Positions 25,674 through 34,499 are shown, numbered from the stretch's first letter. The stretch is DNA of 64,000 nucleotides from Streptomyces sp. 135 (GCF_020026305.1 NZ_CP075691.1:2604001-2668000), one strand, 5' to 3'. Numbers and translations: made by a program. The notes: generated by a model not told the origin, from the sequence alone.

Positions 25674-26585
25674 GTGCTCGTACTCGTCGCTCCCGGCCAA
25701 GGCGCTCAGACGCCCGGCTTCCTGACCCCCTGGCTCGACCTCCCCGGCGCGGCAGACCGCCTCGGTGCCTGGTCGGACGCCATCGGGCTCGACCTTGCCC
25801 ACTACGGCACGCAAGGCGACGCGGACGCGATCCGCGACACCGCCGTGGCGCAGCCGCTGCTCGTGGCCGCCGGACTGCTCTCCGCCGCGGCACTCGGTGA
25901 CATCACGCCGGGCGCGGTCGCCGGACACAGCGTCGGTGAGATCACGGCCGCCGCGTACACCGGTGTCATCGGTGATGACGACGCCCTGCGCCTGGTGCGC
26001 AAGCGCGGTCTCGCCATGGCCGAGGCCGCCGCCGTCACGGAGACCGGCATGGCGGCACTGCTCGGTGGCGACCCGGAGATCACCGTCCCGCACCTGGAGA
26101 AGCTCGGCCTGACCCCGGCCAATGTGAACGGCGCGGGCCAGATCGTGGCCGCCGGCACCAAGGAGCAGCTGGCCGCGCTGGAGGCCGACAAGCCCGAGGG
26201 TGTGCGCAAGGTCGTCGCCCTCAAGGTCGCGGGCGCCTTCCACACGCGGCACATGGCTCCGGCGGTGGCCCGGCTGGAGGAGGCCGTCAAGGGCCTCACC
26301 CCCGCCGACCCGAAGTTCACGTACGTCTCGAACCGCGACGGCAAGCCGGTCGCCACCGGCGCCGAGGTGATCGAGCGCCTCGTCGGCCAGGTGGCCAACC
26401 CGGTCCGCTGGGACCTGTGCATGGAGACGTTCAAGGATCTGGGCGTCACGGCGCTGATCGAGGTGTGCCCCGGCGGCACGCTGACCGGTCTGGCCAAGCG
26501 CGCGCTGAAGGGCGTCCAGACGCTCGCGGTGAAGACCCCCGATGACCTCGACGCGGCCCGCGCGCTCGTCGCCGAGCATTCCTGA
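25674..26585 (+). CDS. fabD: Malonyl-CoA:ACP acyltransferase
   Basis: A 303-residue cytosolic enzyme that moves malonyl from CoA to acyl carrier protein for type II fatty-acid synthesis, and in streptomycetes also supplies type II polyketide synthases. It begins VLVLVAPGQGAQTPG, has the nucleophile Ser86 in AGHSVGEI, and the catalytic His190 in GAFHTRHM. GTG at 25674 is preferred over the GTG at 25668 because it matches the usual N-terminus. It is first in the fabD-fabH-acpP-fabF operon and starts 90 bases after fasR. Confidence 0.96.
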   Translation: MLVLVAPGQGAQTPGFLTPWLDLPGAADRLGAWSDAIGLDLAHYGTQGDADAIRDTAVAQPLLVAAGLLSAAALGDITPGAVAGHSVGEITAAAYTGVIGDDDALRLVRKRGLAMAEAAAVTETGMAALLGGDPEITVPHLEKLGLTPANVNGAGQIVAAGTKEQLAALEADKPEGVRKVVALKVAGAFHTRHMAPAVARLEEAVKGLTPADPKFTYVSNRDGKPVATGAEVIERLVGQVANPVRWDLCMETFKDLGVTALIEVCPGGTLTGLAKRALKGVQTLAVKTPDDLDAARALVAEHS

Positions 26586-26613
26586 GCCGACGACAGACAA
26601 GGAGCCGTAGCGC

Positions 26614-27615
26614 ATGTCGAAGATCAAGCCCAGTCAGGGCGCCCCGTACGCGCGGATCATGGGCGTCGGCGGCTACCGGCCCACCCGTGTCGTGCCGAAC
26701 GAGGTGATCCTGGAGACGATCGACTCGTCCGACGAGTGGATCCGTTCCCGCTCGGGCATCGCCACCCGCCACTGGGCCTCCGACGAGGAAACCGTGGCCG
26801 CGATGTCGATCGAGGCGGCGGGCAAGGCGATCGCCGACGCGGGCATCACGCCCGAGCAGATCGGCGGCGTGATCGTCTCGACGGTCTCGCACTTCAAGCA
26901 GACCCCGGCCATCGCGACCGAGATCGCGGACAAGATCGGCGCGGGCAAGCCCGCCGCGTTCGACATCTCCGCGGGCTGTGCCGGCTTCGGTTACGGCCTG
27001 ACGCTGGCCAGGGGTATGGTCACCGACGGCTCGGCCGAGTACGTCCTGGTCATCGGCGTGGAGCGGCTGAGCGACCTCACCGACCTGAGCGACCGCGCGA
27101 CGGCGTTCCTGTTCGGCGACGGTGCCGGTGCCGTGATCGTCGGCCCCTCCAAGGAGCCGAGGATCGGCCCCACGGTGTGGGGCTCGGAGGGCGACAAGTC
27201 CGAGACGATCAAGCAGACCGAGTCCTGGGAGGCGTACCGCAACGGCGCCCCCGACAAGTTCCCTGCCATTACGCAGGAAGGCCAAGCGGTGTTCCGCTGG
27301 GCCGTGTTCGAGATGGCGAAGGTCGCCCAGCAAGCGCTGGACGCGGCCGGAATCACCGCGGACGACCTGGATGTCTTCATTCCGCACCAGGCCAACGAGC
27401 GGATCATCGACTCGATGGTGAAGACTCTGAAACTGCCGGAGCACGTCACGGTCGCCCGTGATGTGCGCACCACCGGTAACACCTCGGCCGCCTCGATCCC
27501 GCTCGCGATGGAGCGGCTCCTGGCGACCGGCGAGGCGAAGAGCGGCGACACCGCGCTCGTCATCGGCTTCGGGGCGGGTCTCGTGTACGCCGCCACGGTC
27601 GTTACCCTCCCCTAG
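26614..27615 (+). CDS. fabH: Beta-ketoacyl-ACP synthase III
   Basis: A 333-residue initiator of fatty-acid synthesis, condensing acyl-CoA (often branched in streptomycetes) with malonyl-ACP. The catalytic triad is Cys122 in SAGCAGF, His258 in PHQAN and Asn289 in TGNTSAAS. The N-terminal tail (MSKIKPSQGAPYARIMGVGGYRP) is normal for the genus. It follows fabD by 28 bases, with an AAGGAG ribosome site. Confidence 0.97.
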   Translation: MSKIKPSQGAPYARIMGVGGYRPTRVVPNEVILETIDSSDEWIRSRSGIATRHWASDEETVAAMSIEAAGKAIADAGITPEQIGGVIVSTVSHFKQTPAIATEIADKIGAGKPAAFDISAGCAGFGYGLTLARGMVTDGSAEYVLVIGVERLSDLTDLSDRATAFLFGDGAGAVIVGPSKEPRIGPTVWGSEGDKSETIKQTESWEAYRNGAPDKFPAITQEGQAVFRWAVFEMAKVAQQALDAAGITADDLDVFIPHQANERIIDSMVKTLKLPEHVTVARDVRTTGNTSAASIPLAMERLLATGEAKSGDTALVIGFGAGLVYAATVVTLP

Positions 27616-27687
27616 GCGTCTCGTACGGATCATCCGGTCCGTCCCCAGGACGCCACACCCTCTGGATACATAAGAAGGAGCGCCAAC

Positions 27688-27936
27688 ATGGCCGCCACTC
27701 AGGAAGAGATCGTCGCCGGTCTCGCGGAGATCGTGAACGAGATCGCCGGCATCCCGGTCGAGGACGTCCAGCTGGACAAGTCCTTCACCGACGACCTGGA
27801 CGTCGACTCGCTGTCCATGGTCGAGGTCGTCGTCGCCGCCGAAGAGCGCTTCGACGTCAAGATCCCGGACGACGACGTCAAGAACCTCAAGACGGTCGGC
27901 GACGCGACCAAGTACATCCTCGAGCACCAGGCCTGA
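27688..27936 (+). CDS. acpP: Acyl carrier protein
   Basis: An 82-residue acidic four-helix carrier. Ser41 in the DSL motif (DLDVDSLSMVEV) receives the phosphopantetheine arm. Length and sequence match fatty-acid ACP rather than a polyketide ACP. It is preceded by AAGGAG and lies between fabH and fabF in the same operon. Confidence 0.97.
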   Translation: MAATQEEIVAGLAEIVNEIAGIPVEDVQLDKSFTDDLDVDSLSMVEVVVAAEERFDVKIPDDDVKNLKTVGDATKYILEHQA

Positions 27937-28005
27937 TCAGGCCGTGCTCAGTCGCCACCCGGCGGTGGCGCCGCTGATCCCCTCAACACCGTGGAGAAAT
28001 TTCCT

Positions 28006-29268
28006 GTGAACTCGACCAATCGCACCGTGGTCGTCACCGGTATCGGCGCAACCACACCGCTGGGTGGCGACGCAGCCTCGACGTGGGAGGGCCTGCTCGC
28101 GGGCCGTTCCGGCGTCAGCACGCTGGCGCAGGACTGGGCAGCCGAGCTGCCCGTCCGCATCGCCGGTCAGATCGCCGTGGAACCGGGCGAGGTCATCCCC
28201 CGCCCGCAGGCGCGCAAGCTGGACCGCTCGGCGCAGTTCGCGCTGATCGCGGCCAAGGAGGCCTGGGCCGACGCGGGCTACACCGCGAAGGCCGGCGAGG
28301 ACACCTCGGTCGACCCGCACCGCCTCGGCGCGGTCATCGCCTCCGGAATCGGTGGCGTGACGACCCTCCTGGACCAGTACGACGTGCTCAAGGAGAAGGG
28401 CGTACGCCGCGTCTCCCCGCACACCGTGCCGATGCTGATGCCCAACTCCCCGGCGGCCAACGTCGGCATCGAGCTGGGCGCCCACGCGGGCGTCCACACC
28501 CCGGTGTCGGCCTGCGCCTCGGGCGCGGAGGCCATCGGCTACGCGGTCGAGATGATCCGTACCGGCCGCGCCGACGTCGTCGTCGCGGGCGGCACGGAGG
28601 CGGCGATCCACCCGCTGCCGATCGTCGCGTTCGGCAACATGATGGCGATGTCGAAGAACAACGACGACCCGCAGGGCGCCTCGCGCCCCTACGACGCGGA
28701 CCGCAACGGCTTCGTGCTCGGTGAGGGCGCCGGCGTCGTCGTCCTGGAGTCCGAGGAGCACGCCAAGGCCCGCGGCGCCAAGATCTACGCGGAGGCCGTC
28801 GGCCAGGGCATCTCGGCCGACGCGCACCACATCACGCAGCCCGAGCCGTCCGGCAACGGCATCGCCGCGGCGTTGCAGAACCTCATCGACACGACGGACC
28901 TCAAGCCGGCCGAGATCATGCACGTGAACGCGCACGCCACCTCGACGCCGCAGGGTGACGTCGCGGAGATCAAGGCGCTGCGCAAGGCCTTCGGCGACGA
29001 CGTCGACCACATGGCGATCTCCAGCACCAAGTCGATGACGGGTCACCTGCTCGGTGGCGCGGGCGGCGTGGAGACCGTGGCCACGGTCCTCGCGCTCAAG
29101 AACCGCGTCGCTCCGCCGACGATCAACATCCAGAACCTCGACCCGGAGGTCGACGCGGACGTCGTCCGCGACGAGGCCCGCCCGCTGCCCGAGGGCAGGA
29201 TCGCGGCGCTGAACGACTCGTTCGGCTTCGGCGGTCACAACGTCGTCCTGGCGTTCAGGACCGTCTGA
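28006..29268 (+). CDS. fabF: Beta-ketoacyl-ACP synthase II
   Basis: A 420-residue elongating condensing enzyme of fatty-acid synthesis. The catalytic residues are Cys170 in VSACASGAEA, His310 in NAHATST and His347 in MTGHLLGG. GTG at 28006 is chosen because GGAG lies 8 bases before it and the protein then begins VNSTNRTVVVTGIGATTPLG; an upstream GTG at 27991 would add a few non-conserved residues. It is the last gene of the operon, followed by a long perfect hairpin. Confidence 0.96.
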   Translation: MNSTNRTVVVTGIGATTPLGGDAASTWEGLLAGRSGVSTLAQDWAAELPVRIAGQIAVEPGEVIPRPQARKLDRSAQFALIAAKEAWADAGYTAKAGEDTSVDPHRLGAVIASGIGGVTTLLDQYDVLKEKGVRRVSPHTVPMLMPNSPAANVGIELGAHAGVHTPVSACASGAEAIGYAVEMIRTGRADVVVAGGTEAAIHPLPIVAFGNMMAMSKNNDDPQGASRPYDADRNGFVLGEGAGVVVLESEEHAKARGAKIYAEAVGQGISADAHHITQPEPSGNGIAAALQNLIDTTDLKPAEIMHVNAHATSTPQGDVAEIKALRKAFGDDVDHMAISSTKSMTGHLLGGAGGVETVATVLALKNRVAPPTINIQNLDPEVDADVVRDEARPLPEGRIAALNDSFGFGGHNVVLAFRTV

Positions 29269-29310
29269 CGCGGTCGGCCGTGTGACGCGGTCGGCCGTGT
29301 GACGCGGTCG
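29266..29310 (+). repeat. 17-bp tandem repeat starting at the fabF stop
   Basis: TGACGCGGTCGGCCGTG is present at 29266-29282 and 29283-29299, with an 11-base partial third copy to 29310. Each unit begins with TGA; the first is the fabF stop codon. Confidence 0.85.
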
Positions 29311-29313
29311 TAC

Positions 29314-29359
29314 GTAACTGGAAGGGCCCCCACCGCATGGTGGGGGCCCTTCCGGTTAC
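29314..29359. terminator. Long bidirectional terminator after fabF
   Basis: A 15-base perfect stem (GGAAGGGCCCCCACC at 29320-29334 with 29339-29353, 4-base loop) that extends to about 21 pairs with one G-T pair (29314-29359). It lies between convergent fabF and the DUF3145 gene. Confidence 0.92.
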
Positions 29360-29371
29360 CCGGCGGAGATG

Positions 29372-29866
29372 TCAGACGACCTGGTGCAGCCAGCGCACCG
29401 GCGCACCCTCGCCCGCGTACCGGAAGGGCTCCAGTTCGTCGTCCCACGGCTTGCCGAGGAGCTTGGCGAGCTCGGCCTCCAAGTCGCTCTCGCCGCGCTG
29501 CGAGCGGGCCAGGGCGGCGCGCAGGCGGTCCTCGGGGATGAGGATGTCGCCGTGCAGGCCGGTCACGGCGTGGAAGATGCCGAGGTCGGGCGTGGCGCTG
29601 TACCGCTCGCCCTCGGCGGTGGCGCAGGGCTCCGCCGTGACCTCGAAGCGCAGCAGATCCCAGCCGCGCAGGGCCGAGGCCAGCTTGGAGGCGGTGCCCA
29701 CCGAGCCCTGCCAGGAGAATTCGGATCTCCAGGTGCCCGGCGCCGCGGGCTGCCTGATCCAGTCGAGGCTCACACGCGCGCCGAGCACGCCCGCGACGGC
29801 CCACTCGACGTGTGGGCACAGCGCGCGCGGAGCGGAGTGCACGTACAGAACTCCACGTGTCGTCAC
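29372..29866 (-). CDS. DUF3145 domain-containing protein
   Basis: A 164-residue actinobacterial protein: VTTRGVLYVHSAPRALCPHVEWAVAGVLG at the start, SLDWIRQPAAPGTWRSEFSWQG, and LEPFRYAGEGAPVRWLHQVV at the end. GTG at 29866 has GGAGGT just upstream (CTGGAGGTCCCG). The family is highly conserved beside fabF in streptomycetes but has no known function. No membrane segment or signal peptide is seen. Confidence 0.92.
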   Translation of the reverse strand: MTTRGVLYVHSAPRALCPHVEWAVAGVLGARVSLDWIRQPAAPGTWRSEFSWQGSVGTASKLASALRGWDLLRFEVTAEPCATAEGERYSATPDLGIFHAVTGLHGDILIPEDRLRAALARSQRGESDLEAELAKLLGKPWDDELEPFRYAGEGAPVRWLHQVV

Positions 29867-30207
29867 CGGGACCTCCAGTGTGGGTCGAGGTTCGCCTTCC
29901 CCAGCGGCCTCGCGCCCGTGCCGAGCAATTTTCCCCAAATGCTAGAGAAACCTGGGAAAAGGGGACAGATGTGACGTGATGTAATTTAGCGGAACCACAG
30001 CAGCAGGGCGTCACCGGGTGGATCACCCGCCTGTCGCCACCCGTGACAGCAGGGCCAGACAGCTACGGGGCGAGGCTACCGTGCGGCGGGGCAAGGAGTG
30101 TGACGTACCGTCGGTCCGAGGGGCAGGAAAGTCCGACCTTTCACCCGGCGGGGCGCAACCCCGGGCACGCGCACGACGTCACGTTGAACGACAGAGGGGA
30201 CCAGGGG
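29867..30207. other. Divergent intergenic region DUF3145 / GDSL lipoprotein
   Basis: A 341-base non-coding gap. It contains an inverted repeat near 30010-30047 (GTCACCGGGTGG with CCACCCGTGAC, one bulge) and an A/T-richer patch near 29940-29995 (TGATGTAATTTAGC) that is the likely promoter zone. Nothing coding is seen. Confidence 0.55.
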
Positions 30208-31122
30208 ATGCGCAACCGCAGGCACCGCTCACGCTCGCGCGGCGCCGTCGCCCTCGCGGCGGCGGCCCTCCTCGGCACCGCGACGCTCTCCGCCTGCGAC
30301 GCGCAGGGCGGCAACGCCTCGGCCCCCGGCGCCTCCGCGCATGTCGGCCCCTCCCCCAAACCGACCCCCACCTGGGACACCACGCCCCGTTCCCTGGCGG
30401 CCGTCGGTGACTCCATCACGCGTGGCTTCGACGCCTGTTCGGTGCTCTCCGACTGCCCCGAGGCGTCCTGGGCGACCGGCACGGGCCCCGAGGTGAAGAG
30501 CCTCGCGACGCGGCTGCTGGGGAAGCGGCGGGCCGCCTCGCACAGTTGGAACCACGCGAAGAGCGGCGCCCGCATGGCGGATCTGCCGGGGCAGGTGGCC
30601 CGCGCCGTCACCGAGCGGCCCGAGCTGGTGACCGTGATGGTGGGCGCCAATGACGCCTGCCGGCCGACGGCCGCGTCGATGACGCCGGTCGACGACTTCC
30701 GCGCCGACTTCGAGCAGGCGATGCGCACCCTGCGGCGCTCGCTGCCGAAGACGCAGGTGTACGTGGCGTCCGTACCGGATCTCAAGCGGCTCTGGTCGCA
30801 GGGGCGCACCAATCCGCTGGGCAAGCAGGTGTGGAAGCTGGGCATCTGCTCCTCGATGCTGAGCGATCCGGACGACCTCGGTGCCGCGGCGTCCGAGCGG
30901 CGCGACACCGTGCGTGAGCGCGTGGTGGCGTACAACGAGGTCCTTGAGGACGTGTGCGACAAGGACCGTCGCTGCCGGTACGACGGCGGGGCGGTCTTCG
31001 ACTACCGCTTCGACGGCGACCAGTTGAGCCACTGGGACTGGTTCCACCCCAGCAAGAACGGGCAGTCGCGCCTGGCCGAGCTGGCCTACCGGCAGGTGAC
31101 GGCGCGCAAGCCGGTCGCGTAG
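30208..31122 (+). CDS. SGNH/GDSL hydrolase lipoprotein
   Basis: A 304-residue exported lipoprotein. The signal (RGAVALAAAALLGTATLSAC) ends in a lipobox with Cys30. The hydrolase domain has block I AVGDSITRGF with nucleophile Ser69, block III GANDAC, and block V DWFHPSKNG with the catalytic Asp and His near residue 283. Extra cysteines (CSVLSDCPE, CDKDRRC) suggest disulfides outside the cell. The ATG at 30208 matches the signal; the frame is open further upstream but reads as non-coding. Likely an extracellular esterase or lipase. Confidence 0.92.
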   Translation: MRNRRHRSRSRGAVALAAAALLGTATLSACDAQGGNASAPGASAHVGPSPKPTPTWDTTPRSLAAVGDSITRGFDACSVLSDCPEASWATGTGPEVKSLATRLLGKRRAASHSWNHAKSGARMADLPGQVARAVTERPELVTVMVGANDACRPTAASMTPVDDFRADFEQAMRTLRRSLPKTQVYVASVPDLKRLWSQGRTNPLGKQVWKLGICSSMLSDPDDLGAAASERRDTVRERVVAYNEVLEDVCDKDRRCRYDGGAVFDYRFDGDQLSHWDWFHPSKNGQSRLAELAYRQVTARKPVA

Positions 31123-31160
31123 GCGGGGGCGGGCGGCGGCCCGGGCATAGGGTCGCGGGC

Positions 31161-32150
31161 ATGCGCAGTGAACTCTTCGGCACGCTCCCCGACGGCACGT
31201 CCGTCCACCGCTGGACCCTGGAAAGGGGCGGGGTGCGGGTGCGCGTGCTGACGTATGGCGGGATCGTGCAGTCGGCGCAAGTTCCGGACCGTTCCGGGCA
31301 GGTGGCGTCGGTGGCGCTGGGGTTCGAGGGGCTCGACGGCTATCTGGGCCATCCGGGGCCGTACTTCGGGGCGCTGGTCGGGCGGTACGCGAACCGGATC
31401 GCGGGCGGCGCCTTCACGCTCGACGGGCGCACGCACCGCCTCGCGCGAAACGACGGGCCGAACAGCCTGCACGGCGGTGAGCGCGGCTTCGACAAGCACG
31501 TCTGGGAGGCGGAGCCGGCCGGCGACCACGGGGTGCGGCTCTCGCGGGTGAGCCCGGACGGTGAGGAGGGCTATCCGGGGCGGCTCGCGGTCGCGGCGAC
31601 GTACGCGCTGGACGCGGCGGGGGCGCTGACCATCGCGTACGAGGCGACGACCGACGCCCCGACCGTCGTGAACCTCACCAACCACACGTACTGGAACCTC
31701 GCGGGCGCCGGTTCCGGCAGCGCGCTCGGGCACGAGGTGCGGATCGCCGCCTCCCGGATCACTCCGACGGACGGCGCCGGGATTCCGACGGGGGTGTACG
31801 CGGACGTGGCCGGGACGCGCTTCGACTTCCGTTCGGCGCGGCCTGCCGGGCCGGGGCTCGACCACAACTACGTGCTCGACAAGGGCGTCACGGCCCGGCC
31901 GGTCCCGGTGGCCGCGCTGAGCGACCCCGCGTCCGGCCGAACGCTGAGCGTGGCGACGACGGAACCCGGGCTTCAGCTCTATACGGCGGATCACTTCGCG
32001 GCGGACCTGCCGTTCGCACCGGGTGACGGGATCGCGCTGGAGACGCAGCACTTCCCCGACTCCCCGAACCGGCCGGGCTTTCCCTCCGCGACGCTGCGGC
32101 CGGGCGAGGTGTACGCCTCGCAGACCGTGTACGGGTTCTCCGTACGCTGA
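31161..32150 (+). CDS. Aldose 1-epimerase (galactose mutarotase)
   Basis: A 329-residue cytosolic epimerase that equilibrates alpha and beta forms of aldoses. It shows the family landmarks GALVGRYANRIAGGAFTLDG near residue 73, NDGPNSLHGGERGFDKHVW (His binding the ring oxygen), NLTNHTYWNL (second catalytic His), DHNYVLD and LETQHFPDSPN (catalytic Glu). The ATG at 31161 gives the family start. It lies 38 bases after the GDSL gene; no other galactose gene is next to it. Confidence 0.92.
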   Translation: MRSELFGTLPDGTSVHRWTLERGGVRVRVLTYGGIVQSAQVPDRSGQVASVALGFEGLDGYLGHPGPYFGALVGRYANRIAGGAFTLDGRTHRLARNDGPNSLHGGERGFDKHVWEAEPAGDHGVRLSRVSPDGEEGYPGRLAVAATYALDAAGALTIAYEATTDAPTVVNLTNHTYWNLAGAGSGSALGHEVRIAASRITPTDGAGIPTGVYADVAGTRFDFRSARPAGPGLDHNYVLDKGVTARPVPVAALSDPASGRTLSVATTEPGLQLYTADHFAADLPFAPGDGIALETQHFPDSPNRPGFPSATLRPGEVYASQTVYGFSVR

Positions 32151-32235
32151 CCCCGCTCCGCCCTCGGACATCAGTTCCTCGGCGGTGCGCTGCGGGCCGG
32201 GGTGGACGAGGGAGAGCGTGCACCGGCCACCGCGC

Positions 32236-32350
32236 TCACCGCCCCGCCTTCGGGAGCTGCTGGGTCGCGCAGTGGATGCCTCCGCCGCCCTCACCGAGCG
32301 CGTCGACCGGGACCTGGGTGACCTCGCGGCCCGGGTACAGGTCCCGGGCG
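32236..32350 (-). pseudogene. Agmatine deiminase, C-terminal remnant
   Basis: Reading the minus strand towards the stop at 32236-32238 gives ARDLYPGREVTQVPV, then DALGEGGGGIHCATQQLPK and AGR. The segment GGGGIHCATQQ is the C-terminal signature of agmatine deiminases and carries the nucleophilic Cys. Similarity stops abruptly near 32350, so about nine tenths of the gene (over 300 residues) is missing. Immediately right of the junction begins an aminoglycoside-phosphotransferase-like remnant on the other strand, pointing to one deletion that fused two divergent genes. Confidence 0.78.
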
Positions 32351-33019
32351 CTGCCCGTCGCGATTCCCGTGCCGGTCGCCCGGGGCGGGCCGGGCGAGGG
32401 GTACCCCTACGCCTGGTCCGTCTTCCGGTGGCTGGACGGCACGACTGGCCGGCCCCTCGCCGAGCCCGTCCTGTTCGCCCGGGACGTCGCGGGGTTCCTG
32501 GCCGCCCTGCGGGAGGTCGACCCCGCCGGTGCGCCCGCCGCCTTCCGCGGCGAGCCGCTGGCCGAGCGCGACGGTTCCACGCGTGCGGTGATCGCCCGGC
32601 TGCGCGGCACGGTGGACGCCGGGGCCGCGACCGCCGTGTGGGACGCCGCGTTGCGGGCCCCCGCGTGGGAAGGGCCCGCCGTGTGGCTGCACGGGGACCT
32701 GCAGCCGGGCAATGTCCTCGTCGACCGTGGGCGCCTCAGCGCGGTCATCGACTTCGAGTGCATGGGCGTGGGCGATCCGGCCGTCGACCTGATCGCCGCG
32801 TGGTACTTGATGGACGCCCCGGCCCGCGCGGCCTTCCGTGCCGCGCTCGGCCGGGCGGCGGACGACGCGATGTGGGCGCGCGGACGGGGCTGGGCCCTCA
32901 CGATCGCCCTCAACGAACTCTCGTACTACCGCGGGACGAACCCCGTGATGGCGGACACCGCACGCCTCGTCATCGACCGGCTGACGGAGGAGGACTCCCC
33001 CGCACGCCGGCCGGTGTGA
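32351..33019 (+). pseudogene. Aminoglycoside phosphotransferase (APH) family kinase, 5' truncated
   Basis: From LPVAIPVPVARGGPGEGYPY the frame is typical APH-family kinase. It has the catalytic loop WLHGDLQPGNVLVD and the Mg2+-binding DFECMGVGDPAVDLIAAWY, ending near LTEEDSPARRPV. The first 90 or so residues (nucleotide-binding N-lobe) are absent: the sequence to the left is the agmatine deiminase stub. An ATG at 32276 would add about 25 unrelated residues, so an active kinase is unlikely. Substrate unknown. Confidence 0.75.
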
Positions 33020-33029
33020 CGCACGGCGT

Positions 33030-33662
33030 TCACGGCGCCGCGGCGAGGAGGTGGACCGCGAGGCCCGTGATGAGCGTGCTGGACGCGAGGGCCGTGATCA
33101 GGCGCCCCTTGCGGCCCGTCAGGACCCTGCCCAGGGCCGCCCCGCCGCCCGCGAGCAGCAGCTGCCAGCCGGCGGACGCCACGAAGGCGGCCAGCGCGAA
33201 CGCCAGCTGCTCGGGACCCGTCAGCGACGCGGTGGTCGGGCCGCCGAGGACGAGCGCGGCGAAGTAGATCATCGTGGCGGGGTTCAGGAGCGTGAGGCCG
33301 AGCAGGGCGGCGTAGGCGCGGGCGGGGCCGAGCGGGGTGCCGGTCCCGCCGACGGCCGTGCCGGGATCGCGGTACTGCCGGATCGCCACGGCCGCTCCCC
33401 GTGCCGCCAGCGCGAGGAGCACCAGGACCGAGGCCCAGCGCAGGGGCGTCATGAGCGGCGCGATGAGGCGGGTGAGCGAGGTGCCGCCCACCGCGGCGAC
33501 CAGGGCGTAGAGGCCGTCGGCGGTCGCGATGCCGAGGGCGGCGCAGGCGCCGGTCCGCAAGGACGTACGCGCAGTCAGAGCCACCAGGTAGGTCGCGACC
33601 CCGCCGACCGGCATGGCGATGCCGTAGCCCGCGAGGAGGCCCGCGATCAGGGCCGTGCTCAC
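33030..33662 (-). CDS. LysE family translocator
   Basis: A 210-residue exporter with about six hydrophobic segments. The N-terminus, VSTALIAGLLAGYGIAMPVGGVATYLVAL, has the LysE/RhtB pattern (GxxxAxPVG) and it continues with TSLRTGACAALGIATADGLYALVA and LTLLNPATMIYFAALVLGG (the conserved NP in helix 4). GTG at 33662 is the family start and overlaps the stop of a short upstream frame (GTGA). Substrate, usually an amino acid, is unknown. Confidence 0.85.
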   Translation of the reverse strand: MSTALIAGLLAGYGIAMPVGGVATYLVALTARTSLRTGACAALGIATADGLYALVAAVGGTSLTRLIAPLMTPLRWASVLVLLALAARGAAVAIRQYRDPGTAVGGTGTPLGPARAYAALLGLTLLNPATMIYFAALVLGGPTTASLTGPEQLAFALAAFVASAGWQLLLAGGGAALGRVLTGRKGRLITALASSTLITGLAVHLLAAAP

Positions 33663-33811
33663 GCGAGCGCGGGGATCGGCCTCCGATCCGGCCCGGCCTG
33701 CTGCTGACCGCGCGCCGGAACGGCGACGGAGAGGGAGGCGGAGAGGGAGGCGGAGAGGGTCAGCGGCAGGGTGAGGGTGCCCGACGTGGCGGCCGGCATG
33801 GTGGTGGTCAT
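33659..33811 (-). CDS. Possible 50-residue leader ORF coupled to LysE
   Basis: From the ATG at 33811 a 50-codon frame runs to a TGA that overlaps the LysE GTG (GTGA), the usual sign of translational coupling. The peptide begins MTTTMPAATSG and contains a Leu/Ser repeat (LSASLSASLS) encoded by 12-bp repeats at 33729-33759 (GAGAGGGAGGCG on the plus strand, 2.6 copies). I see no clear ribosome site and no family. It may be chance or a remnant of a longer gene. Confidence 0.3.
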   Translation of the reverse strand: MTTTMPAATSGTLTLPLTLSASLSASLSVAVPARGQQQAGPDRRPIPALA

Positions 33812-33881
33812 GGGCCAGAGCGTCGCGGCGGCGCCCCCGCCCCGGCAACCGAATTACGCGCGGGGGCCCGGCGCGGGGCGC

Positions 33882-34478
33882 TCAGGCCATCAGGCCGCGC
33901 ACATACCGCCCCAGCACCTCCCGTGCCGATTCCGGAGTCTGATGGCCCACCAGGACCTGCGCGGTGAGGCCCTCCGTCAGGGCGAGCAGGGCGCGGGCCT
34001 CGGCGGACGGGTCCAGGGCCGGGGACAGTTCGCCGGTGTCCTTGCCGTAGCCGAGCAGCCAGACGAGGAGTTCGTGCAGTTTGGCGTACGTCTCGCGGAG
34101 CACCGCCGCCAGTTGCCCGCTCACCGCCGCGTGCGCCACGAAGGCGCCCCAGACCTGCGCCTGCTCCCTGTCCTCCGCGTCGACGAGCGCGAGCGCGGAC
34201 AGCGTGCGGTCCAGCAGGGTCGCGGCCGAGCGGGGCGCGTCGGACGTCTCGATGCGGGCTCTCGCGCGCTCGCCGACCCGCTGCGAGATGTCCTCCAGGG
34301 CGAAGAGCAGCATCTCGTCCTTGGTGCGGAAGCAGCGCTGGACCGCGCCCATCGACACCCGCGCCTCCGCGGCGACGTCGCGGAGGCTGACGGACTCCAT
34401 CCCGGAGCGGGCGATCAGGAGGCAGACCGCTTCGGCGATGCGGCGGCGCCGCTCCTCGTAGTCGACCTGCTTGGGCAT
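33882..34478 (-). CDS. TetR family transcriptional regulator
   Basis: A 198-residue repressor starting MPKQVDYEERRRRIAEAVCLL, with the HTH SLRDVAAEARVSMGAVQRCFRTKDEMLLF at about residues 29-57. The C-terminal ligand domain is helical and ends EVLGRYVRGLMA. The start at 34478 is the family one. Upstream, between this gene and a divergent small membrane-protein gene, are two near-identical dyads (GATGC-N4-GCATC) that are its likely operators, so it probably regulates itself and that gene. Confidence 0.9.
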   Translation of the reverse strand: MPKQVDYEERRRRIAEAVCLLIARSGMESVSLRDVAAEARVSMGAVQRCFRTKDEMLLFALEDISQRVGERARARIETSDAPRSAATLLDRTLSALALVDAEDREQAQVWGAFVAHAAVSGQLAAVLRETYAKLHELLVWLLGYGKDTGELSPALDPSAEARALLALTEGLTAQVLVGHQTPESAREVLGRYVRGLMA

Positions 34479-34499
34479 GGGCGTGGCCTCCCCGGATTG

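Noticed and set aside
32276-33019. A functional APH kinase starting at 32276
   Set aside because: The N-lobe is missing and the first 25 codons are the antisense of the agmatine deiminase stub.
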